Assembly (NCBI GenBank): GCA_020284085.1
Contig: JACEVL010000099.1
Location: 1,303,870-1,367,869 of the forward strand
Origin: Aporrectodea caliginosa
Taxonomy: Eukaryota; Annelida; Clitellata; Crassiclitellata; Lumbricidae
DNA length: 64,000 bases
Direction: 5' to 3'
Made by a program: the position numbers and the translations under genes
The notes under the pieces: model-generated
Told to the model about the DNA's origin: nothing
The model's database searches: none
The model's input: the letters and a program-made list of their open reading frames with translations, nothing else
Part shown: piece by piece, positions 21,165 to 31,605 of the stretch
Layout: every line of letters begins with the position of its first letter
Position numbering within the stretch: the first letter of the stretch is position 1

Positions 21165-21635
21165 CCTCTATCCATCCATCCATCCATCCATCCATCCATC
21201 GATCCATCGATCCATCGATCCATCGATCCATCGATCGATCCATCGATCCATCAATCGATCCATCGATCTCATCGATCCATCGATCCATCGATCGACGTGG
21301 ATCATCTACAACGGTGGCCCGAATGCCATCTTGATCGATCAGGGCATCCATCCATCCATCCATCGATCCATCGATCCATCCATCCATCCATCCATCCATC
21401 CATCCATCCATCCATCCATCCATCCATCCATCCATCCATCCATCCATCCATCCATCCATCCATCCATCCATCCATCCATCCATCCATCCATCCATCCATC
21501 ATCGTTTATAATCCATCCATCCATCCATCCATCCATCCATCCATCCATCCATCCATCCATCCATCCATCCATCCATCCATCCATCCATCCATCCATCCAT
21601 CCATCCATCCATCCATCCATCCATCCATCCATCAT
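21165..21635. repeat. (CATC)n / CGATCCAT microsatellite
   Basis: Two long CATC arrays (21,345-21,500 and 21,512-21,632) and a CGATCCAT compound array at 21,195-21,295, separated by a unique 55-bp segment. Open in all frames (Ile-His-Pro-Ser; reverse Met-Asp-Gly-Trp). Confidence 0.95.
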
Positions 21636-21794
21636 CTCAATCTCTGTTCCTTTCTCTGACTTTGTCTCGCCCATTATTAATCTGTGTTTTTCTCTCTGTT
21701 ACTAATTCTATCGCTCTATCTCTACCTAGGTTTCTTGCTTTGTTTGTGTGGGTCTCCACGTGAGTCTTTATTTGTATCTGTTTAAAACTGTGTC

Positions 21795-22000
21795 AATCCC
21801 TGCATATATATCTATCTCTGTCTGCGTCTGTGTCAGTGTCTCACTCTGACTCTGTCTCTCTATGTCTCTGTATCTCTGTCTGTCTGTCTGTCTCTTTCTA
21901 TGTCTCACTTCCATTATCTGCCTCTCTATCTCTGTCTGTCTGTCTCTCTCTTTCTATCTTTCTCTTCTATTATCTTCCTCTCTATCTTCCTCCCTTCTGC
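21795..22000. repeat. CTGTCTCTATCT degenerate microsatellite
   Basis: Pyrimidine-rich CTGT/CTCT repeat. The adjacent segment 22,010-22,310 is GC-rich, with (GGTC)n at 22,137-22,160 and no supported gene. Confidence 0.8.
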
Positions 22001-22316
22001 GTCTGCAGATCGAAGTCGTGGACTTGAGAGGTTCAGAGGAGTGGCAAATCAGGAGGAGACTGCAGCCACCCGGATGGGAATCGGGGCCAGCGGGGGCCGC
22101 GGATGCCCGGGTGGAATGCCTGCCGTTCGGTCATTCGGGCGGTCGGTCGGTCGGTCGGTGGGAAATTGCTATATACTTAATCCATCGAAGGAAATACGGA
22201 CGCGGCCGATACAATTGAATTATAGCAAGCACTCTGTCTGTGGCGCCATACTTCTGCTGACTGGTCGCTTCGTCCGATTATCGAAATCCCCATCGGCTAA
22301 ATCGTCGCTCGACGCG

Positions 22317-22525
22317 TTTCCTCTTCTTCTTCTTCTTCTTCTTCTTCTTCTTCTTCTTCTTCTTCTTCTTCCTCCTCCTCCTCCTCCTCTTCTTCTTCTT
22401 CTTCTTCTTCCTCCTCCTCCTCCTCCTCCTCTTCTTCTTCCTCCTTTTTCCTCCTCCTCGTCTTCCTCGTCTTCCTCGTCTTCCTCCTCTTCTCTTCCTC
22501 TTCCTCGTCTTCCTCTTCTGTCGGT
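22317..22525. repeat. (CTT)n/(CTC)n tract
   Basis: Alternating blocks of pure CTT and CTC triplets. A second, shorter tract lies at 22,600-22,715. Confidence 0.92.
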
Positions 22526-22800
22526 GTGAAGATGAGACCTAAGAAAATGAAGTCGTCAACACTTTATACCCATGACTACCTCAGGGCTAGCTAAAGAGAA
22601 TGTTCTTCTTCTTCGTCCTCTTTGGATTCTTTCTTCGCTTCCTTCTTTTTTCCTCCTCTTCCTCCTCTTCCTCCTCTTCCTCCTTCCTCCACCTTCCTCT
22701 CCTCCGCATTTTCTTCTTAATCGTTAGAAAAGATGTAAGTAGTTTTCGCAAGGAGATACGGAAATTGAACAGTAGAAGACAACAGAAACAAACCCTTAAG

Positions 22801-23118
22801 GCAGTGCTGTCCAACCTTTTTGACACCGCGGGCCACCGAAGAAGTTTTTCTTCCGAGGGCCGCACCAGTCAACTCAAAAGCAATGACTAAATTTATTGAA
22901 AAATTATTAACTGTATTAAAATTAATTATGGAGTTATCATATGAATGCGTCCTGGGATATGGATTTTGTGTTCACATTTTCAATAATAAGCCAAGTTACG
23001 AACAAATAGCTATACAAGTAGGCCATTGACTTGATCTTTTACTTCATTTTTACAGAAATTGCAAATATTTAGCCACCTCGGGCGGGCCACTTAGAATAAG
23101 CTCGCGGGCCGCACAGCA
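22801..23118. mobile_element. hAT-like nonautonomous element fragment
   Basis: Begins CAGTGCTGTCCAACCTTTTT followed by CACCGCGGGCCAC, a start typical of hAT-superfamily termini (CAGTG..CCAACC). GGGCCGCAC and GGGCCAC words recur near both ends (22,857, 23,088, 23,104). I do not see a matching inverted terminus on the right, so it is probably truncated. No coding capacity. Confidence 0.5.
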
Positions 23119-23204
23119 ATATGGAAACACGTATGGACTAAGTAATGATTCAAGAACGCATGACCTGACAGAGTTTCCAGAATCTAATGCCTTGTCCATC
23201 ACCG

Positions 23205-23545
23205 ATTGATAAGGATATCCTGATGCCAGGATGGATATCCTGATGCCACGATGGATATCATGATGCCAGGATGGATATCCTGATGCCAGGATGGATATTC
23301 TGATGCCAGGATGCATATCCTTCACCTATTGATAACGATATCCTGATGCCAGGATGGATATCATGATGCCAGAATAGATATCATCATGCCAGGATGGATA
23401 TCATGATGCTAGGATGGATATCCTTATGCCAGGATGGATATCCTGATGCCAGGATGGATATCCTTATGCCAGGATGGATATCCTTCACCGATTGATAAGG
23501 ATATCCTAATGTCAGGATGGATACTCTTCACCGATTGATAAGACA
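23205..23545. repeat. 20-bp minisatellite (GGATATCCTGATGCCAGGAT)
   Basis: About fourteen units, each with the palindrome GATATC. A longer phrase, CACCGATTGATAAGGATATC, recurs at about 23,200, 23,487 and (altered) 23,312, giving a higher-order structure. Confidence 0.92.
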
Positions 23546-23724
23546 TCAGTTTTATCATTGGTCGTTCTCATACCTTATTCTACCTAACTCTGCCTCATAG
23601 TATTACATGTCGTATGCAACTCGACATTCATATAACGCCATCATATTGAGGCGCGAAGCTTTGAAGGCGTGGCCCTTGCCGCGTCTCAATGGACCTTCAC
23701 GAGCCAGGATTACAACCACGCCCG

Positions 23725-23788
23725 TGTATGCGTGTGTGTGTGTGTGTGTGTAAATGCGTGTGTGTGTGTGTGTGTGTATGCGTGTGTG

Positions 23789-23870
<82 letters not shown>

Positions 23871-23880
23871 TACGTGTGTG
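23725..23880. repeat. (TG)n microsatellite
   Basis: About 150 bases of TG with few interruptions (TGTAAATGCG, TGTTTG). A potential Z-DNA former. 23,880-24,070 has no supported feature. Confidence 0.95.
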
Positions 23881-24074
23881 TCTGCCTCATCATTACCAAT
23901 TGGACACGAAGAGCTTATAAATTTGTGTGGCGCTATTTTATGGCTCATCGGTTCCCAATACGCACAAACCACGGGAAGCTCTACACAAACATAACGAATC
24001 CTTATTATTTCTGTGTATACATACAGCGAATGTAACGGTGGTTTATGGGTCACGTCGGCGACAAGGATAGGCTT

Positions 24075-24205
24075 AGTATGCAATTTATATAGCGCTCATT
24101 TTTATGCATATCGGCCTTAGCGTGGACGTGGCCGCAATGGTTCTAATCTAATAAAGCATTTATATAGCGCCTCCTATCTCTATTATCTCTGAGCTCTATG
24201 CGCAG
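24075..24205 (-). mobile_element. Two LINE/SINE tail relics
   Basis: ATTTATATAGCGCTCATTTT at 24,083 and CATTTATATAGCGCCTCCTA at 24,157 are reverse-oriented copies of the family A tail core, about 75 bases apart. They are too short to classify. Confidence 0.45.
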
Positions 24206-24395
24206 GCGCGTATATGCTTCGACACTCAAAATTCATAGATAAAAATTATGTGATATATAATCATGCATATAGAGGCCTACGTGGTGTGCATTATATATAT
24301 TATATATATATAATATATATATACATATATGTATCATGCATTATAGACGTTCATACATATGTAAACGTCGTTGTGCAGATATGTATAGCTTATGC

Positions 24396-24450
24396 GTAAC
24401 GACGGATATATATAAATTAAATAAATATAATATATATCCGTCGTTATCTC
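24396..24450. repeat. Inverted repeat, AACGACGGATATATAT arms
   Basis: Arms of 16 bases (AACGACGGATATATAT and its inverse ending CCGTCGTTAT) around an AT-rich loop. A smaller hairpin, GACGTTCATACATATGTAAACGTC-like, lies 60 bases before it and an AT palindrome at 24,280-24,325. Possible MITE end or cruciform. 24,455-24,765 has nothing else. Confidence 0.55.
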
Positions 24451-24767
24451 TCTTCAGAGCTTATAAACGTTCTTCTCTGATGCTTTTAATTGGACTCATT
24501 TACGTAATCACTTACGTTAGATACGCAACGCATCAGTACAGAACGGGTGGGTACACAACGGCGTACAGAAAGTCAATGATGGTTTATTGTACATTGAGCG
24601 TTTGACGAAAGCATAGACCTACAGAAGTGTACCGTTTACTGTAAAGACTACAGAGTGACAGAGGGTTTTGTGCAGACCTGTGTATAAACATTCACGTATT
24701 TTTAGTCATCGTCAAGACATGCTTAGCGTATCGTATGCTTCTTCGCCTGTAAAAACTCGAGTGACCA

Positions 24768-24922
24768 TACAATACAATACAATACAATACAGTACAATTC
24801 AGTCCAGCACGCTAGCCACCGCATTAGGAGCACCCCTACACATTTGTAAACTTTAAGATTTTTTAATATTTTGATCTTGTACACCAAAATGCGGTTAGCA
24901 GTTGGTTTTTCAATAAAGTATA

Positions 24923-24956
<34 letters not shown>

Positions 24957-24958
24957 AA
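24768..24958. repeat. Short ATACA and TTAC microsatellites
   Basis: (ATACA)n at 24,769-24,795 resembles SINE/LINE 3' termini but has no recognisable body. (TTAC)n lies at 24,923-24,953. Confidence 0.6.
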
Positions 24959-24974
24959 CACTGAAGAAAACAAG

Positions 24975-25262
24975 AGTATCTTAAGCCCTGAGGCAGCCAT
25001 GCATGGGTATGAAGTGTTAGCGACTTCATTTTTCTTAGCCTCGGCCTATGAGTCCTCTCCCTCGCCGTATGCACGTATGTACGTATGTCCCTCTTCCCAA
25101 GGTGAATGTTTACCTCATTATATCCGAGTTGGTTAGTGTGCGTAGGTGGAGCACAAACTCGAAACAAATGTAAGCCCTGGAGGGATTGGAACTCCCAACA
25201 TCTCGGTCGACAGTCCACACGATCACCATTAAACTGTCGAGCATCCTTCTCGTGTCCTTCTC
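24975..25262 (-). mobile_element. tRNA-like SINE, second family, copy 1
   Basis: On the minus strand: A-box-like CAGTTTAATGGTGA, then B-box-like GAGTTCCAATCCC about 45 bases on, then a body ending GACTTCATACCCATG. The copy at 38,480-38,720 shares AGGGATTGGA, CTCGAAACAAATCT and the GGGTATGA end. Not related in body to the SINEs at 9.3 and 18.4 kb. Confidence 0.6.
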
Positions 25263-25514
25263 TTCTGAAAGGACCGGAATAATTAAGAGGAGGATGGAGG
25301 GCTGGGATCGCACTGCTTCCTCCTCTGTCGTCGCAATAACTGATTCATGTCTGCCCTGATTTCGTCACCATTCTGCCGTCGGACGAAGACGAATTGCATG
25401 GAGAGTGAAGCGAAAGGTGCAATTGACTCCTTTCGAGTTCAACTAAGCACGTTTTTATTCCGCTACAGATGACTGTAACAATGTCCTATTCTACACAAGT
25501 TATCTTACCTTTTA

Positions 25515-25642
25515 GATAGATAGATAGATAGATGGATGGATGGATGGATGGATGGATGGATGGACGGACGGACGGACGGACGGACGGACGGACGGACGGA
25601 CGGACGGACAGACAGACAGACAGACAGATAGATAGATAGATG
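25515..25642. repeat. (GATA)(GATG)(GACG)(GACA)(GATA) compound microsatellite
   Basis: Five consecutive tetranucleotide blocks, each one base different from its neighbour, arranged symmetrically: GATA, GATG, GACG, GACA, GATA. The order suggests stepwise mutation and expansion of one array. Confidence 0.93.
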
Positions 25643-25739
25643 TCATAAATACTGTGTAAGACCTTATAAACGATTACTATATATTTAATAGACAAGTAGT
25701 GGTAATATCAGTTAGTTAAGGTGACCTTGCCCTACAATT

Positions 25740-25895
25740 CGTAGCTGGATTCTGGAGAGGATTTCACCGGCATCTCTTCGCTGCTTAAAGACCTTTCTCT
25801 TTTCTCGGGCCTGTCACGCTGAGAGCGCTCTCAATAGCTCTGTTGTGAGAAGCGCTTTACAAGGGTTCAGATTAGAATAGATTAGAATTAGTGAC
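25740..25895 (+). mobile_element. LINE 3' tail, plus strand
   Basis: LLKDLSLFSG reading followed by GAGAGCGCTCTCAATAGCTC and GAAGCGCTTTACAAG, then an AGATTAGAAT terminal repeat: end of an L2/CR1-type LINE, diverged from family A. 25,900-26,170 shows nothing. Confidence 0.5.
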
Positions 25896-26180
25896 CAGCA
25901 TTCTATACCGACATGGTAGGCGATAAAATATTAGATAAGGTTCGAGGGTATTTTGATGTTATGAACTATGGAAGTAGATGTGGAGTGATGCTACGTATAT
26001 TCAGATGTCATCTGCTCAAATGGAAACGAGTTGTGGTTGAAGAGTCAAATTGCTGTGCGAAGAGTTTTAGTTGAGTGTTGGCTGCCGAGGACTAAAGACA
26101 GTCTGTGGTAATGGCAGATAGCTAACTCTTGATCGAACGTTTAAAAACGAAAATTATTCGTTAAAACGATGTCAGTAAAT

Positions 26181-26557
26181 TAGGGCTGGGCATTTAACGC
26201 GTTATCAACGCGATTAATGCGTTAATTAATTAAAGCGATTACATTTTTTAACGCAGTTAACGCGTTTGTCACTGCGCCCAATTCTTTCTAGAAATGCGCT
26301 AAAACAATTCTTGATAAACAGCTCAGTTTAAACTTTAAACTTTAAAGTAAAAACTAAAAACTAAAAAGAAAGTAGTAAAAGCATGTTTGCTTTTAGTTTA
26401 TTGACTGCAGACATTTATATAACGCATATTCAACGTAACTACTCAAAGTCGGTAGCGTAGTTGTACTTGTGACATGCGTTAAAAAGTAATCGCGTTATTA
26501 AAAATGTTAATCGTGCGATTAATTTCGATTAAAATTTTTAATCGTTGTCCACCTTTA
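26181..26557. mobile_element. hAT-type MITE with 8-bp target duplication
   Basis: Element begins TAGGGCTGGGCA and ends TGTCCACCTTTA (imperfect inverted ends). It is flanked by CAGTAAAT on both sides (26,173-26,180 and 26,558-26,565), an 8-bp duplication typical of hAT. Subterminal AACGCGTTA and TAATCGCG words repeat in both orientations. No ORF. 26,566-27,500 contains no supported feature apart from CTGT at about 27,235. Confidence 0.8.
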
Positions 26558-27984
26558 CAGTAAATACAGTCTATCTGTCGAGCATATAACGTGACGTTAA
26601 TCTTCGAAGGAAGTCAAATTTAACTAGTTGCGGTGAACTGCTGTAGAAACTTAGCTCAGCGATCATTGAACTTTGTTGGTGAACTAGAGTCGAAATGGAT
26701 TAAGTACGAACGAAGCGAGTTGGTACTTGGTAGTTGTGTGAATTGATACTAGACGAACATTTCAGCTTGAAAGAAAAGTTGAATCATCTACGTATTTAGC
26801 AGAAAATTTCGAAAACATCCGATGGTAGAAATCAACCCGAATCCAGATCTTCACAAGATGGTGGCTGTCGGGAAAGGACGGTAAACTGACGATTCATGTG
26901 CAGTAACTACGGATACCAGAGAACAAGTTACTTGAAAGGAGTTAGTTAAGCCATAAAATTAGACATATTAGTTACTGTTTAATGATGCTGGTATAGGTAA
27001 GATAACATAGACATCGTAGAGCCACAGATAGCATCACAAACTTGAAGATGAACTGACTATTGAACTATTATATTTAATTAAATCATTATTAAACTAATGA
27101 GAATTGACTGATTACCATATAGCAGATAATGATGGCCTATTCACAAACATAGGATTGATCTAACAAGTAACGAGCGTAAGATCCAACGCTAAGTAGTATC
27201 GTTACAAAGACAACAAGATTAAAATTTATTCTGCATTGTCTGTCTGTCTGGCTATCTGCCCGTCTGTCCGTCCGTCTATCTGTCTCTCTGCCAATTTCTT
27301 TCATGTACTACTCCGAATTGCTGAGCTGTCTCATTAGTGCTATATCCGCCGTTTTGCATCTGATATTCGGGGTAACTGTAGCGATAATTTCAGATGGGGA
27401 TTAAGGCAGGATGCAAGTAGGTCACGAAATCTGTCTCGCGCGTCAATGAAGTCTCAATTCGAGCGTCGTACAACTGTATAGATAGGAATTGCGTGGACAG
27501 ATATGAATATTAGGGTGGCTCACAGATACATGGTAAAAAACCAAGTGCATGCTAGAAACCAAGGCACCCTCTCAGTTTGTTAGACCTATCAATAGTATTA
27601 TTTAGACAAAATTTCAGCTTCCTATTCCAACGGGAAGACGGTGCTCACGGACTGTCTCACTTTGCCTGATACCGATAAAAAGACACTAATTGTGGAAATG
27701 AATGCGTCGATAATACATTCCCGTACGAATGTATTTTATTTAACGACAAATCGAATATTACTGTAATTTGACAACACATGTGATAGTAGAACAGTTAGTC
27801 AGCTTGTACTGTAAAATTTGAATAGGTTTGAAGAATTGGAAATGCCTAAAAATTTCGAAAAACACGTCGTTCTGACCATGAACGTCGATTGTTCCGGTTT
27901 TATGACTTCAATACCAGCTACAGTCTTAGAGTCTAGAAACTGCCAGCACTGCGTCAACAACAGACTTCTTTGTTGTTGTGAGGC

Positions 27985-28672
27985 AAATTCATTCATTCAT
28001 TCATTCATTCACTCAGAGGACTTATATAGCGCCCCTCCAAGATAACCTAATCAGAGGCGCTCCCAGTCCAACTACGGCGATAGAGAACAGTTTTCAAATT
28101 CATGTAAAAGGTGTATGCAGAGTCTCCAGATAGAAGAACACGCCGATCTAAAGGAAGATTATTCCAGATGGTCGGCCCAACCACTGAGAAGGCACGAAGT
28201 TGCATCTTTGAAGTGCGCGCAATGGGAACAGCAAGTTCGCCACGAGATGCAGAACGAAGATTTCTGCGGGTAGCTAAACCTGAGGTAGGGCGACAGAACT
28301 CACGCAAGTAGGCTGGGGCGGCGGGGCGCTCCCTAATTGGCACCGGCAGACCCAGACCGAAATCCTAAATTGAATGCGCTGAGAAACAGGAAGCCAGTGG
28401 AGTACGTCACGCATATAATGCGAGATATGGTCAAATTTAGAAAAACCACAAACAAGCCTAGCAGCTGCACGAAGCACACGCTCAACCTGAGCAATGCGCC
28501 CCAATGGGAAGCCACCATAGATGGTACTGCAGTAGTCAATCCTACTACAAACAAAAGCATGAACAACAGAAAGTGCAGCATTTGGTGAAAGTGAACGGGA
28601 AATTACCCGCAATTGCCACAACTGAAAAAAGCAAGCACGGCATAAAAGATTTAGGTGTTCAGAGATAGCATA
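27985..28672 (-). mobile_element. L2-like LINE (family A) nested in the DNA transposon
   Basis: Minus-strand reading covers the C-terminal third of the LINE ORF: RVISRSLSPNAAL, SRIDYCSTIYGGFPLG, MRDVLHWLPVSQRI, then in another frame AYLREFCRPTSG and FSVVGPTIWNNLPL. The frames switch near 28,300-28,340 (frameshift). The 3' tail GGGGCGCTATATAAG and GAATGAATGAATGA face 27,985. It is 5'-truncated at about 28,672, where transposon sequence resumes. Confidence 0.88.
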
Positions 28673-28674
28673 AA

Positions 28675-29860
28675 TAAAGATAGCAGAAAGATAGCAGAAA
28701 TAGCATTCCTATTTGCCACGACCACTTGGAGAAGACACTGATGTTCTTCTTCATTATTGATGATGAGTCGGTTGAATTCCTCGAACAACTTCACACACCT
28801 CTGAGCCGAGTCTTTCACCACTCTCAACTGCTGAATTCTCTCTCTGCCTTGTTTGTAATACTCATTCTCAATCCACTTCTCTTGTGGAAGTGTAAGAAAG
28901 AAATCACTAATCTTCAGGTGTGACAGCAGTGTCAGTTTTCACTGGGTTGCAAAAGCCCACTTCTTCAGTAACGCAGCATCACCTCTCACCTTCCTTTCAC
29001 CAGGCTTTACAGTTACTCTGTGAACAATATTCACCTTATCTGTTACTGGAAGTTGGTCTGAGAACAGTGCCAGACCTACAGCCTCATCTGAAAGGTACCA
29101 CAAGTGGTTTCTAGGGCCTTCCTGTCAGCAACGCTGATCTCGGAGTAAACTGAATCTTATTTTCCTAGATTAATCCAAAGTGACAGATCTTGTCCTGGAG
29201 CTTCAGCAGCAAGTGAAGCCTTTGTCCATGCTTTTGTGTAAAGAAGGGCAACAAAGCTGCACAAATCGATGAATCTGAGTTTCTTTCTTCTTCGTTAGTT
29301 TGAATATACCACGTTCATCACGAAAAAGGTAGATTTTTATGGCATACAGTAACTTGGCATCCAACTTGCATGGTGAATTGGCCCAGGGCTCTCCAGTGAA
29401 TTATTGAAGGTTAAATTCCAAGACAACCATTTAAGCTCAATGAGTTCTTGGTAGTCATCTCTGATCCCTGAATCTGACTTTCTTTCAGTAAACGTCTTGA
29501 GAAAACTGAGTGCTGTTTGATGATAGGGCTCAGTGCTGGATATGATATTCAGTCCTGCATCACACTTTGCTTTATATGTCTGGAAGATTGGAATATGTGG
29601 TGAATTAGATGGATCAGCACAAAGTAAATACTGTGGCTAAAATCATCACATGGTGACGGCTGGCCAGCCACAGGAGCTTTCGGTCTATCTTGTCTTCCGG
29701 CAGAACGCACACTCCATTGAAGAGCTCAGTGTTGACAGATATCAAAGCTCAAGGTTTGAACCTTGTCCGTGAGTTTCCACAACTCCAGAAGATTATGAAT
29801 GGCCATGGATTCATTGTATCCTGTCCCACAGGCTAATAATATTTGGGCACACCGAAGAGT
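28675..29860 (-). pseudogene. Transposase-like relic of an unnamed invertebrate family
   Basis: Minus-strand frames, broken by stops and shifts, give pieces in this order: LACGTGYNESMAIHNLLELW; SFDICQHNTGLFNGVCVLPE; KLLWLASRHHVMILA; FQTYKAKCDAGLNI; GPIHHASWM; then YTKAWTKASLAAEAPGQDL; RNHLWYLSDEAVGLALFSD; EYYKQGRERIQQLRVVKDSA and VKLFEEFNRLI. From memory this order (D-x4-NTG, C/S-RHH, HHARWM, HLWYLS) recurs in multicopy uncharacterised proteins of many invertebrates. I cannot name the family. Its location between TIRs argues that it is, or derives from, the element's transposase. Confidence 0.6.
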
Positions 29861-30279
29861 TAAAGTGTTAAATATGAGCGCTTAAATTTCATTGGCAAAT
29901 GGTAAATTTGAAAATTCACTTCTGAAAAAATGTCTGCCAATTCACAGAAAGTAGACACCATGACCTTCAACAAGAACTTTACACTTTGCTCAAAATACCA
30001 GTAGGTAACTAAGTAAGTAAGTATAACACAACAGAAACTATTTGAAACTCATCTCCATACCAACTGTTAAGTTATTGACCAAGTTATATACGACATCAAG
30101 ATTTACCGCTAATGCTACTATGTGGTAATATTTCTATGTCATTGAGCACCATCTTCCAGCTGGAATAAGATGCTGAAATTTTATCTCAATAATACTATTG
30201 ACAGGTCTAACAAACTGAGGGGGTGCCCTGGTTTCTAGCTTGAACTTGGTTTTTGTGAACCACCCTAATGAATATTCAT

Positions 30280-30780
30280 TTCACGGACATGCGCATTGTC
30301 CCACTGCACGATGTCGTATTCCATTGGCGTTTCTCTTATCTGAAGTGACTGTCGTGATTAGAAGTGCAGAACAAATGGTCGAGCTTTGGCTTTCTTGGTC
30401 AATCGTCTATAAACAAGTATTAGGCGAACGATTCGTTTAAGACGACAGTCACTCAAGCTGCACGAATAGACGCCGCAATGCTTAAGTACAACAGTGGGAG
30501 TTGTAGACTTGGCACACACGATTCCAGCACAGGGTCAGAGGGCATGGTAATTCTGCTCAGTAGTAACAGGTACTAAACCATAGCCATTGCCAGCGGAATA
30601 GCTCAGAAGGGATGGATCAGTCTCAATGATGCTAAGGCAGGATTGTGCAGAAAACGTACTGCTGGTATTTGGTAAACAAATGCAGGCCTACGTATATATA
30701 AGAAATTGGATTCATGGATACATTCATGAATAGGTACACACATATACATAACACTTAATACAGACACATATCCTTAGGCT
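30280..30780. other. No feature seen
   Basis: Mixed-composition sequence. No repeat, LINE tail or credible ORF is recognised. Confidence 0.4.
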
Positions 30781-30794
30781 ATATCCATATATAA

Positions 30795-30895
30795 ATATAT
30801 ACTTGCATACATACATACATACATACATATATACATACATGCATACGTACATACATACATACATACATACATGCATGCATACGTGTACACATACA
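30795..30895. repeat. (CATA)n microsatellite
   Basis: Short imperfect CATA arrays. 30,960-31,490 has a GACA-rich piece (31,030-31,085) and a 168-codon reverse reading with no recognisable domain, left unannotated. Confidence 0.85.
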
Positions 30896-31532
30896 TGTGT
30901 ACAACTGCTTCAACTGATATTGGGACCGAATGAGACAGACGGCGTAGTCTCTGATTAGCTGCTCAGTCTTTATGTCCTTCACGGTATCTTTGTTGACACG
31001 TTGAAACCCGGTTCTGCCCTCCGTCGTTGAAGGGCGAGAGAGACAGAGAGAGACAGACACACATAGACAGACATACACAGAGAGACGGCAGAGGGGACGA
31101 AGAACGACGTCTTGGCCATTTCTTACCGTCCATTCTGCTCTTCCCATTCCAGCTGGCGATGACAGATAACCGAATAAAACTCCTGCCTTCGTTTACAACA
31201 TCGCCAACCCTTCCTATATAATCCACCCGAACTGCCAGCGGTCGGGGTTCTGGTGGGACCAGCAATAGCAGAAAGCCCCTCGTCTGTTCCCTCTCATATA
31301 CCTCCTCCATCCCTTCGCTGCCTGCGTTAACAATGAGGTTCAGGGGTAATGAGACCAGCGTTGATTTTCGCCTCCATTTCTTCTCTGGGACGTCCAGACG
31401 TCTGAAGCAGCGTGGTGAAGCCAGTCTCCAAGGCACCTTTCCAATTAACACATCAATTGAAGCACGCAAAGAAAACGGCTAGTCCAGTGGAGCGACCCGT
31501 CTAGGTCAACGCGAAATACTGATGTATGCCTA

Positions 31533-31605
31533 ATGTAATGTAATGCAATTGAACATTTATGTAGCTCCCTTTCAAGGTGCTAACTCATAGGCGCTGAAGA
31601 GCGAG
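31533..31605 (-). mobile_element. LINE/SINE tail relic
   Basis: TAATGTAATGCAATTGAACA then TTTATGTAGCTCCCTTTCAA, CATAGGCGCTGA. Same architecture as 52,835 (ATGTAATTGAACATGTAG, GGCGTCCCTTCAAGATATC). A tail-only copy with a TAATG terminal repeat. 31,620-32,740 shows no supported feature. Confidence 0.5.

Larger units (their letters stand above)
27503..30275 (-). mobile_element. DNA transposon, 8-bp TSD and ~140-bp TIRs, decayed
   Basis: ATGAATAT occurs immediately outside both ends (27,503-27,510 and 30,268-30,275), a perfect 8-bp target duplication. The left end starts TAGGGTGGCTCAC and the right end is its inverse. The inverted termini run about 140 bases (27,511-27,656 and 30,125-30,267) at roughly 80-85% identity by eye, with a ~12-base insertion on the left. 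Inside are a reverse-strand transposase-like relic (28,675-29,860) and a later LINE insertion (27,985-28,672). Without the LINE it is about 2.07 kb. TSD length and YARNG-type end fit the hAT superfamily, but I did not see hAT protein signatures. Confidence 0.85.

Noticed and set aside
21019..22529. Cluster of long ORFs at 21.0-22.5 kb
   Set aside because: They cross CATC, CTGT and CTT microsatellites; no unique domain sequence.
23205..23545. CRISPR-like regular repeats
   Set aside because: Contiguous 20-bp tandem units without spacers in animal DNA; a minisatellite.
30963..31469. 168-codon reverse ORF
   Set aside because: No recognisable motif, ends in a GACA-type repeat; not enough support to call a gene, though a diverged exon cannot be excluded.
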